This document shows positions 1 to 9,825 of a DNA stretch of 64,000 bases, piece by piece. This DNA comes from Caulobacter sp. Its GTDB lineage: Bacteria; Pseudomonadota; Alphaproteobacteria; Caulobacterales; Caulobacteraceae. Location: positions 124,001-188,000 of the forward strand of contig JAUXVF010000029.1 of assembly GCA_030680355.1 (NCBI GenBank), written 5' to 3'. Numbering within the stretch: position 1 is the stretch's first letter; every line of letters starts with the position of its first letter. The position numbers and the translations under genes were made by a program. The notes below the pieces were generated by a model. That model had not been told where the DNA came from, searched no databases, and saw nothing but the letters and a program-made list of their open reading frames with translations.

Positions 1-758
1 TGTTCATCGGCGTGCTGTTCCGTCCCCTGCTGCCGGCCGCCCAGATCGACAGCTACATCGCCGGCCTGATCCTGCTGGCGGCCGCGCCCTGCACGGCGAT
101 GGTCTTTGTCTGGAGCAACCTGACCAAGGGCGAGCCACACTTCACCCTCAGCCAGGTGGCGCTGAACGACGTCATCATGATCTTCGCCTTCGCCCCGATC
201 GTGGCCCTGCTGCTGGGCCTGTCGGCGATCACGGTGCCCTGGGAGACGCTGCTGCTGTCTGTGGGGCTCTATATCGTCGTCCCGGTCGTCCTGGCCCAGG
301 TCATCCGGCGATTTCTGTTGTCCCGGGGCGAGGCGGCCCTGGCGACCGTCCTGGCCCGGCTGGGGCCGGCCTCGATCCTGGCCCTGCTCGCCACCCTGGT
401 CCTGCTGTTCGGCTTCCAGGGCGAACAGATCATCGCCCATCCGCTGATCATCGCCCTCATCGCCGTGCCGATCCTGATCCAGGTCTATTTCAACGCCGGC
501 CTGGCCTATCTGCTGAACCGGCTGACCGGTGAACAGCATTGCGTCGCCGGCCCTTCGGCCCTGATCGGCGCCAGCAACTTTTTCGAACTGGCCGTCGCGG
601 CCGCCATCAGTCTGTTCGGTCTGCAATCGGGCGCGGCGCTGGCGACGGTGGTCGGCGTCCTCGTCGAGGTGCCGGTGATGCTGACGGTCGTGGCCATCGT
701 GAATCGCTCCAAGGGCTGGTACGAGCGTGGCCTGAAAGCCCCCGGAGACGCCCCATGA
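1..758 (+). CDS. acr3: ACR3-type arsenite efflux transporter, 3' part
   Basis: The reading frame is open from base 3, so the gene begins outside the window. The visible 250 or so residues are strongly hydrophobic, with about seven membrane segments. They carry the APCTAMVFVWS stretch typical of the ACR3 family, which includes the Cys-containing membrane segment needed for arsenite transport. The family exports As(III) across the inner membrane using the proton-motive force. The stop codon overlaps the start of arsC in an ATGA, which supports one transcript for an arsenic-resistance operon. The missing N-terminus and any upstream arsR cannot be judged. The ACR3 assignment rather than ArsB rests on the APCTAMVFVWS motif. 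Confidence 0.88.
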   Translation, partial: FIGVLFRPLLPAAQIDSYIAGLILLAAAPCTAMVFVWSNLTKGEPHFTLSQVALNDVIMIFAFAPIVALLLGLSAITVPWETLLLSVGLYIVVPVVLAQVIRRFLLSRGEAALATVLARLGPASILALLATLVLLFGFQGEQIIAHPLIIALIAVPILIQVYFNAGLAYLLNRLTGEQHCVAGPSALIGASNFFELAVAAAISLFGLQSGAALATVVGVLVEVPVMLTVVAIVNRSKGWYERGLKAPGDAP

Positions 759-1108
759 CCGTGACCATCTTTCACAACCCCGCCTGCGGCACCTCGCGCA
801 ACACCCTGGCCATGATCCGGGAGACCGGGACCGAGCCGACCGTGGTCGAATACCTCAAGACCGGCTGGACCGTGCCGCAGCTGACGGCGCTGCTGGCCCG
901 GATGGGCAAGACGCCCCGCGACATCCTTCGGGTGCGGGGCACGCCGGCCGCGGATCTGGGCCTCACCGACCCCTCCGCCACCGACGCCGATATCCTTAAA
1001 GCCATGGCCGCCAACCCCATCCTGGTTGAACGCCCGATCGTGGAAACCCCAACCGGCGCGGCGCTTTGCCGCCCCGCGGACACGGTTCATTCACTTCTTC
1101 AGAGTTAA
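755..1108 (+). CDS. arsC: Arsenate reductase, glutaredoxin-coupled ArsC family
   Basis: This 117-residue protein begins with the thioredoxin-fold motif IFHNPACGTSRN. Cys11 sits where the catalytic cysteine of R773-type ArsC lies, and the C-terminal part has the family's ERPIV and LCRP elements. ArsC enzymes reduce arsenate to arsenite in the cytoplasm with glutathione and glutaredoxin, giving the substrate that the preceding ACR3 pump exports. The ATG at 755 overlaps the transporter's stop codon, so the two are translationally coupled. It is shorter than plasmid ArsC (about 141 residues) but normal for chromosomal short forms. A YfgD/Spx-like relative is the main alternative; the coupled arsenite transporter argues for true ArsC. 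Confidence 0.88.
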   Translation: MTVTIFHNPACGTSRNTLAMIRETGTEPTVVEYLKTGWTVPQLTALLARMGKTPRDILRVRGTPAADLGLTDPSATDADILKAMAANPILVERPIVETPTGAALCRPADTVHSLLQS

Positions 1109-1270
1109 CTGCCGGCGCGCGCCATGAGCGTGACAATTCGCCCGAAACACCGAATATTGGTTGCGTTTCGGGGCTCTGGCCGGGCATGAACCGGCTCGAC
1201 AATTGCTGGGTAGCCTCCCAGCTGTCCCATTCTGACGCTAGTACAGCTTTGGAAATTGAACGGGGGAACG

Positions 1271-2665
1271 ATGCAGGAATTCGATCCCAGGCGCCCGACA
1301 ATCCGTTTTGCGCCAAAGATCCTGGTAGCCGTCGCGGGCCTCGCGGTCCTCGGCCTCGGCTGGAAGCTGACCGCCGCGCCCACCCTTTCGGTCGCCCAGC
1401 CGCTGGATCCCGCCGCCCTCGCCACCCTGCAACACGTCGCCTTCGCTCGCGCCGAAGCCCAGCCCGGTTTTGACCGCGGCCAGAACATCAGTGTCGAGGT
1501 CCGCCCCGGCGAGACCCTCGAAGCCGCCGTCATGCGCAGCGGCATCGCCTCCACCGACGCAAAACAGGCCGTGAACATCCTGGCCCAGGCCATGGACACG
1601 GTGAATATCCGCGCCGGCATGGATTTCGTCGCCTCGGTGGCCCGGCCCCAGGATCGTCGCGGGCCCGCCCGTCTGATCGGCCTGTCGATGCGCACCGGCG
1701 CGGCCAGCACCCTGACCGTGTCGCGCACCTTCGACGGCGCGCTGCACCTACGTGAGATGGAAGAAGAGGTTCGGCCCGAGCAGGTCGTCGCCTGCGGCAA
1801 GATGGAAGGCTCGTTCCACCAGAGCGCCAGCGCCGTCGGCGCCACCTCGTCGGTCATCGCCGAGGCGTCCAAGCTGTTTTCCCACAAGATCGACTTCTCG
1901 CGCGACATCAAGGCCGGCGATCCGTTCTGCCTGGTCTTCGACCGCAAGGTCACCGAGAGCGGACGCACCGTCGAGGCCGGCGGCCTGGAGTACGCCGAGG
2001 TCAAGGGCCAGCGCTTCTACGGCTTCATGCGCGCCGACGGGAAGAAGATGTTCCTCGACACGGTCGGCAAGAACATCAAGGGCTTCCTGCTGCGCACGCC
2101 GGTCGACGGCGCCCGCATCACCTCCAAGTTCGGCCTGCGTCGCCACCCGATCCTGGGCTACAACAAGATGCACCAGGGCATCGATTTCGGGGTCGGCACG
2201 GGCACGCCCGTTCTGGCCGCCGGCGATGGCGTCGTCGTCGAGGCCCGCCGCTGGGGCGGCTACGGCAACTGGGTGCGTATTCGCCATTCGGGCGGCTGGG
2301 AAACCGGCTACGCCCACCTCTCGCGCTTCGGCAAGGGCCTCAAGGCCGGCCAACGCGTCTCCCAGGGACAGGTCATCGCCTATGTCGGCTCGACCGGCGC
2401 CTCGACCGGTCCTCACCTGCATTATGAAGTCTGGCTCAAGGGCAAGCGGGTCAACCCGATCGGGGCCAAGATCCCGGCCGGCAATATCCTGGGCGCCCGC
2501 GATCTGGCGGCCTTCAAGGCGACCAAGTCCCGCCTCGACGTCCTGATCGCGCCCGAGCGGGAAACCGCGGCCATCGCGGCGCCGGAAGTTCCCGGTGCGA
2601 CCAAGAAGCTGGCCGGCGGTGATTTCTCCGCCCCCAGAGCCGGTCTGAAGCCCCGCGCGGGCTGA
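1271..2665 (+). CDS. M23 family metallopeptidase with N-terminal membrane anchor
   Basis: I start at ATG 1271 because a purine-rich GGGGGA lies just upstream; a TTG 15 bases earlier is possible. The 464-residue protein has a single N-terminal membrane segment (about residues 16-36) and a LysM/OapA-like segment around 75-110 (RPGETLEAAVMRSG). The C-terminal LytM domain keeps the zinc ligands: HxxxD at 301-305 and HLH at 382-384. Such enzymes cut peptidoglycan cross-links in the periplasm during growth or division, so an active endopeptidase is expected. It stands alone in front of prfA with a 71-base gap. The exact cleavage specificity cannot be read from sequence. Confidence 0.88.
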   Translation: MQEFDPRRPTIRFAPKILVAVAGLAVLGLGWKLTAAPTLSVAQPLDPAALATLQHVAFARAEAQPGFDRGQNISVEVRPGETLEAAVMRSGIASTDAKQAVNILAQAMDTVNIRAGMDFVASVARPQDRRGPARLIGLSMRTGAASTLTVSRTFDGALHLREMEEEVRPEQVVACGKMEGSFHQSASAVGATSSVIAEASKLFSHKIDFSRDIKAGDPFCLVFDRKVTESGRTVEAGGLEYAEVKGQRFYGFMRADGKKMFLDTVGKNIKGFLLRTPVDGARITSKFGLRRHPILGYNKMHQGIDFGVGTGTPVLAAGDGVVVEARRWGGYGNWVRIRHSGGWETGYAHLSRFGKGLKAGQRVSQGQVIAYVGSTGASTGPHLHYEVWLKGKRVNPIGAKIPAGNILGARDLAAFKATKSRLDVLIAPERETAAIAAPEVPGATKKLAGGDFSAPRAGLKPRAG

Positions 2666-2736
2666 CATCATCGACAGACCGCCGCGCGGCGCCGTAAAGA
2701 CCTCGGCCTCCCCGCCGCTGTTCCCGGATTGCCCCC

Positions 2737-3813
2737 TTGCGTCTTCCCCAGGCCCGTCTTGACCAGGTCCTCGACCGCTTCCGCGAGATCGAGGCGCGCA
2801 TGGGCGCGGCCACGGAAGGGCCGGAGATCGTCCGGCTGGGCAAGGAACACGCCGAGCTGAGGCCCGTGGCCGAGGCGGTGCTGGCGCTGCAGAAAGTGCT
2901 GGCCGAAAAGCCCGAGCTCGAGGTCATGGCGGCCGACGCCGATCCGGACATCTCCGAACTGGCGCGTGACGAGCTGGAGCGGCTGGAAGCCCAGCTGCCG
3001 GACATGGAACGGGACGTGGCCCTGCTGCTGGCCCCCCGCGACCGCGACGAGAACGCCTCGGCCATCCTCGAAGTCCGCGCCGGCACCGGCGGCGACGAGG
3101 CGGCCCTGTTCGCCGGCGACCTGTTCCGCATGTACCAGCGCTACGCCGCCAACCACGGCTGGAAGGTCGAGATCGACAGCATCTCCGAAGGCGAGATGGG
3201 CGGCTTCAAGGAAATCATCGCCTCGATCAGCGGCGACGGCGTCTTCGGGCGGATGAAGTTCGAGAGCGGCGTCCATCGCGTGCAGCGCGTGCCGGCGACC
3301 GAGGCTCAGGGCCGCATCCACACCTCGGCCGCCACGGTCGCGGTGCTGCCCGAAGCCGAGGACGTCGAGATCGAGATCAACGACGCCGACATCCGCATCG
3401 ACACCTATCGCGCCAGCGGCGCCGGCGGCCAGCACGTCAACAAGACCGACTCGGCGGTGCGCATCACCCACCTGCCCACGGGCATCGTCGTGACCAGCTC
3501 GGAAAAGTCGCAGCACGAGAACCGCCGCAAGGCGCTGAAGAACCTCAAGGCCAAGCTCTACGACACCCAGCGCCAGGCCCTCGACACCGCCCGCTCCGAC
3601 GCCCGCAAGGCCCAGGTCGGCTCCGGCGACCGCTCCGAACGCATCCGCACCTACAACTTCCCGCAGGGCCGGGTCACCGACCACCGGATCAACCTGACCC
3701 TCTACAACCTGCCCAAGATCATGGAGGGCGAGGCGCTCGACGACGTGATCAATCCCCTGATCGCCGAAGACCAGGCGGCGCGGCTTTCGACGCTTGAGGA
3801 TAGCTACGGCTAG
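2737..3813 (+). CDS. prfA: Peptide chain release factor 1
   Basis: RF1 recognises UAA and UAG and triggers peptidyl-tRNA hydrolysis. The 358-residue protein has the anticodon-like tripeptide PAT at 186-188 (RF2 would have SPF) and the GGQ loop at 230-232, whose Gln is the substrate of PrmC. I use TTG 2737 as start: no ATG lies in frame upstream before the preceding gene, and the N-terminus then has the usual family length. The gene is followed, after a repeat, by a MOSC gene and prmC, so the release factor and its methyltransferase are close but not adjacent. Confidence 0.95.
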   Translation: MRLPQARLDQVLDRFREIEARMGAATEGPEIVRLGKEHAELRPVAEAVLALQKVLAEKPELEVMAADADPDISELARDELERLEAQLPDMERDVALLLAPRDRDENASAILEVRAGTGGDEAALFAGDLFRMYQRYAANHGWKVEIDSISEGEMGGFKEIIASISGDGVFGRMKFESGVHRVQRVPATEAQGRIHTSAATVAVLPEAEDVEIEINDADIRIDTYRASGAGGQHVNKTDSAVRITHLPTGIVVTSSEKSQHENRRKALKNLKAKLYDTQRQALDTARSDARKAQVGSGDRSERIRTYNFPQGRVTDHRINLTLYNLPKIMEGEALDDVINPLIAEDQAARLSTLEDSYG

Positions 3814-3824
3814 AGGGAGCGTCG

Positions 3825-3913
3825 CTCGACACGCGCCCCGCGGGCCTGCTCACCATGACGCATACAGGCGCACGTCATCCTGAGCAGCGCGAAGCGCGTG
3901 TCGAAGGACGCAC
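3825..3913. repeat. Intergenic inverted repeat, family 2, copy 1
   Basis: The left half (CGACACGCGC ... GCTCACCATGAC) is an imperfect reverse complement of the right half (GTCATCCTGAGCAG ... GCGTGTCGAAGGACGCA). Related copies lie at 17395-17486, 56199-56291 and 60438-60551. It fills most of the gap between prfA and the MOSC gene. It looks like a dispersed palindromic element; it has no T-run, so it is not a classical terminator. Confidence 0.8.
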
Positions 3914-3966
3914 GGCGCACCCGCCGCCAATAGACATCGCCCCCCTCCCTGAGGCACTCATCATCC

Positions 3967-4731
3967 ATGAAAGCCACGGTCACCGCGCTCTACCGTCATC
4001 CCGTCAAGGGCTTCACCCCCGAGCGGCTGGACGCCGCCGACCTGACCGTCGGCGAGGGCTTTCCCGGTGACCGGCTCTATGCTGTGGAAGTCGGCCCCTC
4101 CGGTTTCGATCCCGACCACCCCGCCTTCATCCGCAAGACCCGGTTCGCCGTCCTGGCCCATATTGCGCAGGTGGCGAAGGCCCGCACCCGCCTCGACGAC
4201 GCCACCGGCCTGTTCCACGCCACGGCGCCAAGCCAGCCCGACTTCGCCGCCGACCTGGCCGGCGAGCCCGGCCGCGCGGCCTTCGCCGCCTGGCTGACCG
4301 TCCTGCTCGGCGAGGCGGCCCACGCCCCGCTCAAGGTGCTGCGCGCGCCCGGCGGCTGGCGGTTCATGGATCACCCCCAGGGTCATGTCTCGATTATCAA
4401 CCTGAACAGCATCCGCGATCTGGAAGCGAAGATCGGCCGGCCGGTCGATCCCCTGCGGTTCCGGGCCAACCTCTATGTCGAGGGCTGGCCGGCCTGGGTC
4501 GAGAACGACTGGGCGGGACGCACCCTGGCTATCGGGGGGGCGACCGTCGCCGGCTACAAACCCATCGTCCGCTGCGCGGCGACCCATGTCGATCCGACCA
4601 CGGCCGAACGGGACATGGATGTGGTCAAGGCGCTGTTCGATCACTATGGCCACACGCTCTGCGGCCTGTATTTGCAGACCACCGTCCCCGGCCGGGTGAC
4701 GGTCGGCGATGATCTGGAGCTGCTGACGTGA
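3967..4731 (+). CDS. MOSC domain-containing protein
   Basis: The 254-residue protein combines an N-terminal MOSC_N beta-barrel part (YRHPVKGFTPERL) with a C-terminal MOSC domain. The signature near residues 197-208 is RCAATHVDPTT, whose Cys is the conserved residue of the family. MOSC proteins bind the molybdenum cofactor or act in sulfur transfer, and some reduce N-hydroxylated substrates (the mARC and YcbX types). No ferredoxin domain is fused here, unlike YcbX. The stop overlaps the GTG start of prmC in a GTGA, so the two are probably co-translated, although no link between MOSC chemistry and RF1 methylation is known to me. The substrate is unknown. Confidence 0.85.
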   Translation: MKATVTALYRHPVKGFTPERLDAADLTVGEGFPGDRLYAVEVGPSGFDPDHPAFIRKTRFAVLAHIAQVAKARTRLDDATGLFHATAPSQPDFAADLAGEPGRAAFAAWLTVLLGEAAHAPLKVLRAPGGWRFMDHPQGHVSIINLNSIRDLEAKIGRPVDPLRFRANLYVEGWPAWVENDWAGRTLAIGGATVAGYKPIVRCAATHVDPTTAERDMDVVKALFDHYGHTLCGLYLQTTVPGRVTVGDDLELLT

Positions 4732-5594
4732 CCACTCTCGTGAAAGCCTGGAAGGCCGGCGGCGAACGGCTGAAGGCCGCCGGCATCGACCAGCCGGCCA
4801 TCGACGCGCGGCTTATGCTCGAGGCCGCCGCCGGCGTCTCCCGGCTGGAGATCGTCACCGATCCCTACCGTGAGCTGACGCCCGAACAGACGGCCGTCTA
4901 TGACGGCTATCTCGACCGCCGCGCCCGTCGCGAGCCAGCCAGCCTGATCCTCGGCCGCAAGGCCTTCTGGAAGATCATGCTCAACGTCTCCAGCGCGGTG
5001 CTGACGCCGCGTCCCGACACCGAAGTCATCGTCGATGAGGTCCTCAAGGCCTTTCCCGAGACGATGACGTTCAACATTCTCGATCTCGGCGTCGGCTCCG
5101 GCGCCATCCTGCTGTCCATCCTGGCCGAGCGACCGGCGGCCAAGGGCCTGGGCGTCGACATTTCCGAAGACGCGCTGGCCGTGGCGCGGGAGAACGCCGC
5201 CAATCTCGACCTCGACGGCCGCACCGCCCTGCTGCGCGGCGACTGGACCGCCGGTCTGGGCGACGCCGGTTTCGAGGTCGTGGTCGCCAACCCGCCCTAC
5301 ATCCCCACCGCGGTGATCGACACCCTCGAGCCCGAGGTTCGCGACCATGACCCGCGCCTTGCCCTCGACGGCGGCCCCGACGGCCTGGCCCCCTATCGCC
5401 TGCTGGCGCCCGAGATCCTGCGCGTGCTCAAGCCCGGCGGCATGTTCGCCGTCGAAATCGGCCACGATCAGAGCGCGGCGGTTGAAGCGTTGTTTCGCGA
5501 GGCCGGCGCGAGCGGCGTGCGGACCATCCAGGACCTGGGCCTGCGCGACCGGGTTGTCGCCGGTTCCAAAAATCCCTTGGAAGCAGGCGCCTGA
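4728..5594 (+). CDS. prmC: Release-factor glutamine N5-methyltransferase
   Basis: PrmC methylates the Gln of the GGQ loop in RF1 and RF2. The 288-residue protein has the helical N-terminal release-factor-binding region, an SAM-binding LDLGVGSG motif around 119-125 and the catalytic NPPY at 188-191. The GTG start at 4728 overlaps the stop of the MOSC gene. Its substrate gene prfA is two genes upstream, the usual neighbourhood for this enzyme. PrmB (the L3 methyltransferase) also has NPPY, but length and context favour PrmC. Confidence 0.94.
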   Translation: MTTLVKAWKAGGERLKAAGIDQPAIDARLMLEAAAGVSRLEIVTDPYRELTPEQTAVYDGYLDRRARREPASLILGRKAFWKIMLNVSSAVLTPRPDTEVIVDEVLKAFPETMTFNILDLGVGSGAILLSILAERPAAKGLGVDISEDALAVARENAANLDLDGRTALLRGDWTAGLGDAGFEVVVANPPYIPTAVIDTLEPEVRDHDPRLALDGGPDGLAPYRLLAPEILRVLKPGGMFAVEIGHDQSAAVEALFREAGASGVRTIQDLGLRDRVVAGSKNPLEAGA

Positions 5595-5826
5595 GGCGTT
5601 ACATCTGACTCGTCCCCACTCAAAACGCCGTATGGACTGATCCCAGATCGACGGCGGGCGCGCGAGGTCCCTTGAGGACCAGGTCGCGGCGCTGCAAGCC
5701 GGGCGGGGACGGGAACAGCGTCTTTTTCGAAAACAACAAGCGGGCGCAAAGCCCGATCAGAACTCCAGAACCAGTTTGCGCTTTCCGGCCACGAGTCGGG
5801 GGCCGACTGGCAGGTCGAAGGGTAAA
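5595..5826. other. Intergenic region upstream of the DUF4167 gene
   Basis: No convincing gene is seen in these 232 bases. They hold two small hairpins, GGTCC/GGACC around 5669-5683 and GCGGGC/GCCCG around 5740-5755, and a GAAGGG ribosome-binding site before ATG 5827. The first may end the prmC transcript, but there is no T-run. Confidence 0.4.
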
Positions 5827-6750
5827 ATGAGAGATTTCAAGGGCATGAAACGCCAGCGCGGCCGCAATCGCGGCAGCAGCGGCGGCCAGGGCGGCAAGCC
5901 CCAGCAGCACAACGCCAACCGTGCGTTCGACTCGAACGGCCCCGAGGGCATCAAGGTTCGCGGCGCGGCCCAGAGCGTTTTCGAAAAGTATCAGCAACTG
6001 TCCCGCGACGCTGGTTCGGCCGGCGACCGGGTGCTGGCCGAGAACTACCTGCAGCACGCCGAACACTATTTCCGCACCCTGCGGGCCATGCAGCCGCATC
6101 GCCCGGTGTCGGACATCGTCGGCCGGGAACAGTTCGCTTCCGGCTTTGATATCGACTTCGAGGCCGAGCCCGGTGAAGCGCCCGAAACGCCCGCCGAGCC
6201 AGAGACCGCCGAGAACAACGACAGCGACAACCAGCGTGATAATCGCGACAACCGCGACGCTCCCCGACAGGACGCCCGTCGCGATCGCGATGACCGTCCG
6301 CGCGAGGGCCGTCCCCGCGAGGACCGCGCCCGTGATGATCGCCAACGTGACGACCGCCCGCGCGAAGAGCGTCCCCGTGACGAGCGTCCCCGTGAAGACC
6401 GCCCGCGCGAAGAGCGTGACTCCGGCGGTCGGCGCGATCGCTGGCGCGAGAAGAATGAAGCTCGCGATCCGATGCCGGTAATCGACCCCCAGGCCACGGC
6501 CGCGGCCGCGGCGCCCGAACCGGTCGCCCCCGAGCCTGCCCCCGCCCCGGCCCCCGCCCGCAAGACCCCGCGCCTGCGCGGTCAGGACGGCGCCGTCAGT
6601 GAACTGCCCGCCTTCCTGGGTCGCTCCGTCTCGACCAGCGAGGAAGCCCCTGCCGACGAGGTCAAGAAGCCCCGCCGTCGCCGCGCCCCGCGCACGTTCG
6701 AAGGCGGCGAAGCCGGCGAAGGCGCCAAGTCCGAGACCGAAGAGGTCTGA
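5827..6750 (+). CDS. DUF4167 domain protein with charged low-complexity tail
   Basis: The N-terminal 100 or so residues match the alphaproteobacterial DUF4167 family: a basic MKRQRGRNRG start followed by the conserved NANRAFDSNGPEGIKVRG and YLQHAEHYFR region. From about residue 135 to 210 the chain is almost only Arg, Asp, Glu and Pro in repeats of the type RPREDRPREER. An Ala/Pro stretch and a second basic patch (KKPRRRRAPR) follow. The basic, disordered composition suggests RNA or ribosome contact, but the family has no established function that I can name. ATG 5827 has GAAGGG upstream; ATG 5845 is an alternative. The repeats also make the DNA locally repetitive. Confidence 0.85.
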   Translation: MRDFKGMKRQRGRNRGSSGGQGGKPQQHNANRAFDSNGPEGIKVRGAAQSVFEKYQQLSRDAGSAGDRVLAENYLQHAEHYFRTLRAMQPHRPVSDIVGREQFASGFDIDFEAEPGEAPETPAEPETAENNDSDNQRDNRDNRDAPRQDARRDRDDRPREGRPREDRARDDRQRDDRPREERPRDERPREDRPREERDSGGRRDRWREKNEARDPMPVIDPQATAAAAAPEPVAPEPAPAPAPARKTPRLRGQDGAVSELPAFLGRSVSTSEEAPADEVKKPRRRRAPRTFEGGEAGEGAKSETEEV

Positions 6751-6757
6751 TTGAGGC

Positions 6758-7609
6758 CTACCGCGCCGACGGCGCGGGAGCCTCGGCCAAGGTCGCCGCC
6801 GTTTCCAGCGCGGCGATCAGGGCCGGAACGCAGCAGGCGTTCAGGAAATGGTCTCCGCCAGGGACCGCCTGCAGCACCGTCGGCGCCGCGCCGCGACTGG
6901 CGGCCAGCCGACGGGCGGCGCCGATCGGCACGAACGTGTCCGCGTCGCCGTGCAGCACGACGACTGGGCCGTTGAATCCCGTCAGGGCAGTCCTCGCCGC
7001 CGGCAGCTGCGCCGCCTGTCCCCGCACCTCAGCGATCGAGTTCTTGAGGTCGCGCGGCAGCATCGGTCGCACCAGGCCGCCAAGGCCGGTCAGCCGCCTG
7101 GCGGTGCGTCCCCGTTCGCCGAAAAAGGGACTCATCAAGATCAGGGCCTGAACCTGATCGGGATGGCGTTGCGCCATCAGCGAGGCGATCGGGGCACCGT
7201 AGGATTGCCCCACCAAGATGACCTTCTGACCCGGCTCCGCCACCAGCATCGGGGCGAGGGCGTCGGCCTGGTCGCTGATCGACCCGACCGCGGCCTGGGG
7301 TTCGCTCAGGGCGAAGCCAGGCCGGTCGGCCACCACCATGGTGAACCGCTGCGGCAGAGCCGCCAGCGTCGGGGCCCAGTATTCGGACCAGGACGGCGTG
7401 CCGGTGATCACCACCACCTTCCACGGCGCCGCCCGTTGCGTGCGCAGCGCTGACAGTCGCCAGGGATGGCCGCCGGCCTCAAAAGCAAACCGGTCCATCG
7501 TCCCGGCCGGATAATCGGCCGAGGTCGGAAACCGCTCCACACTGGCCGCACAGCCGCCCAAGGCCGCCGCCAGCATCGGCGCCAGAAACAGGCGCGACAG
7601 TCCAGACAT
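6758..7609 (-). CDS. Alpha/beta-hydrolase lipoprotein
   Basis: The 283-residue protein starts with a lipoprotein signal ending in LGGC, with Cys20 as the lipidated residue, so it should sit in a membrane facing the periplasm. The hydrolase core shows the nucleophile elbow GQSYG (Ser136), an acid loop HGDADTFVP and a late GGDHF with the catalytic His. This is a complete Ser-Asp-His triad. Esterase or lipase-like activity is expected, but the substrate is unknown. It converges on the DUF4167 gene with only a few bases between, and it stands alone on its strand. Confidence 0.83.
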   Translation of the reverse strand: MSGLSRLFLAPMLAAALGGCAASVERFPTSADYPAGTMDRFAFEAGGHPWRLSALRTQRAAPWKVVVITGTPSWSEYWAPTLAALPQRFTMVVADRPGFALSEPQAAVGSISDQADALAPMLVAEPGQKVILVGQSYGAPIASLMAQRHPDQVQALILMSPFFGERGRTARRLTGLGGLVRPMLPRDLKNSIAEVRGQAAQLPAARTALTGFNGPVVVLHGDADTFVPIGAARRLAASRGAAPTVLQAVPGGDHFLNACCVPALIAALETAATLAEAPAPSAR

Positions 7610-7695
7610 CGGAAATCTCCTACGGCCGTGACCGTAAGGCCGGGGCCACCCGGACGGTAGTTAACCCTTGGACATGTCGGCCGGGCGGCGAGCCG

Positions 7696-8715
<1,020 letters not shown>

Positions 8716-8725
8716 TCACCTCACG

Positions 8726-9202
8726 TCAGGCAAGACCTTCCCGGACACGCGAGCTACGGGCGAGCACCGCCTCCAGTCCCGCCAGGATCTGGGCGCTGGC
8801 CTCGGCCGGCTGGTCTGGTTGGCGCAGCAGCCGCAGAGACCGGACATGCACCAGGATCGGCGGCAGATCGCACCGCCCCTGCCGCTTCTGGCGGTCGACC
8901 AGCTCACAGAGGCTGTAGACGCCCTTGCACATGTCATCGAGGCCAAACGGGCCCGACACGTCGAGAAGGTCTGACGCCAGGCCGTAGATGCGCGCCAGCC
9001 AGTCCTTGGGATCCTCCGGCGTCGAGGCCGTCAGCCTGTCCAGTTCGGCGAGGGTGGCGTCCACGGCGGCGAGCGCTTCGTCCTTCAGGGCCAGGTTGTT
9101 CACCTCGGCGGCGCGCAGCGCGGAGACGACCGTGGTGCCGCCGGCCGTATCGACCATCTGCGACAGTCTGGACTTCTTCATAAACCAGGTGACGACGGTC
9201 AT
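8726..9202 (-). CDS. Hpt-like helical protein lacking the phospho-histidine
   Basis: The 158-residue protein is predicted all-helical. Residues 76-103 line up without gaps on the core of histidine phosphotransfer domains: where an Hpt has AHDIKG...GTFGF...SLC, this protein has ASDLLD...GPFGL...SLC. Ser77 therefore stands where the phospho-accepting His should be, and the following Lys/Gly are also lost. Its ATG overlaps the stop of the response-regulator gene (ATGA), so the two are made together. I infer a binding partner or antagonist of that receiver rather than a phosphotransfer enzyme. The similarity is my own alignment by eye, so the family call is tentative. Confidence 0.6.
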   Translation of the reverse strand: MTVVTWFMKKSRLSQMVDTAGGTTVVSALRAAEVNNLALKDEALAAVDATLAELDRLTASTPEDPKDWLARIYGLASDLLDVSGPFGLDDMCKGVYSLCELVDRQKRQGRCDLPPILVHVRSLRLLRQPDQPAEASAQILAGLEAVLARSSRVREGLA

Positions 9203-9825
9203 GCTGTGGCTTCCTTGGCGGCGTCCGGAGCAGCATCCGCCGCCTCCAGCTGGGCGGAGAGAGCGGCTTGCTCGGCCTCGTGGATACGGTCCTGGCGACG
9301 CTCCCCGGTAGTCTTGGGCGGAGCCAGTTCCTGGAACCGGCGGTCGGGACCGATGTAGTTGCCGGCCTGCAGCATCGGCCGGACGTCACGCGCGACCCAG
9401 AGCACCCGCTCGAGCAGGATCAGGGGGCTGATCGGCCGGGCGACGAAGAAGTTGGCGCCGCAGTCGCGAACCTTGGCCACTTTCGACTCCGGCGTATGGC
9501 CGGACATCATGATCACCGGAATATAGGCGTTGGGGTCCAGTCTTGAGCCGCGCAGCCAGCGGACCAGGTCATAGCCGTCCATGCCCGGCATATCGCAATC
9601 GACGACCAGAAGGTCGATTACACAGCTCTTGAGAAGCTCCTGCGCGGCCTCTGCGGACGTGCACTGGTGACGGCTCTTCACGCCAAAGCCCATCAGGGTC
9701 TGATTGGTCAGGTTCAGCGAGAAATTGTTGTCGTCGACGATCATCACCGCGGCCTTGCCGAGGTTGAAGATGGCGCTCGCATTCAGCGAGGACTCCTCGA
9801 GCCCTGCGGGTGGCGACATCAGCAT
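9199..9825 (-). CDS. Response regulator, receiver domain with C-terminal extension
   Basis: From ATG 9825 the protein has 208 residues. A TTG 18 bases upstream is also possible and neither has a clear ribosome-binding site. The receiver domain carries the acidic pair (VDDNN), the phospho-acceptor Asp76 in VVDCDMPGMDG and the conserved Ser108 (MMSGH). The invariant Lys of receivers is replaced by Arg130 (VARPISP). A 70-residue tail with DRRFQ and a charged coiled-coil-like end follows; there is no DNA-binding domain. It is translationally coupled to the Hpt-like gene downstream. The target is unknown; the lack of an output domain suggests a protein-protein role. Confidence 0.82.
   Translation of the reverse strand: MLMSPPAGLEESSLNASAIFNLGKAAVMIVDDNNFSLNLTNQTLMGFGVKSRHQCTSAEAAQELLKSCVIDLLVVDCDMPGMDGYDLVRWLRGSRLDPNAYIPVIMMSGHTPESKVAKVRDCGANFFVARPISPLILLERVLWVARDVRPMLQAGNYIGPDRRFQELAPPKTTGERRQDRIHEAEQAALSAQLEAADAAPDAAKEATA

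Noticed and set aside
1752-2546. Long open frames opposite or within strong genes (for example over the M23, prfA, P450 and bc1 genes)
   Set aside because: They have Arg/Ala/Ser-rich or Gly/His-rich compositions expected from shifted reading of GC-rich codons, no domains, and fully overlap genes with clear motifs.
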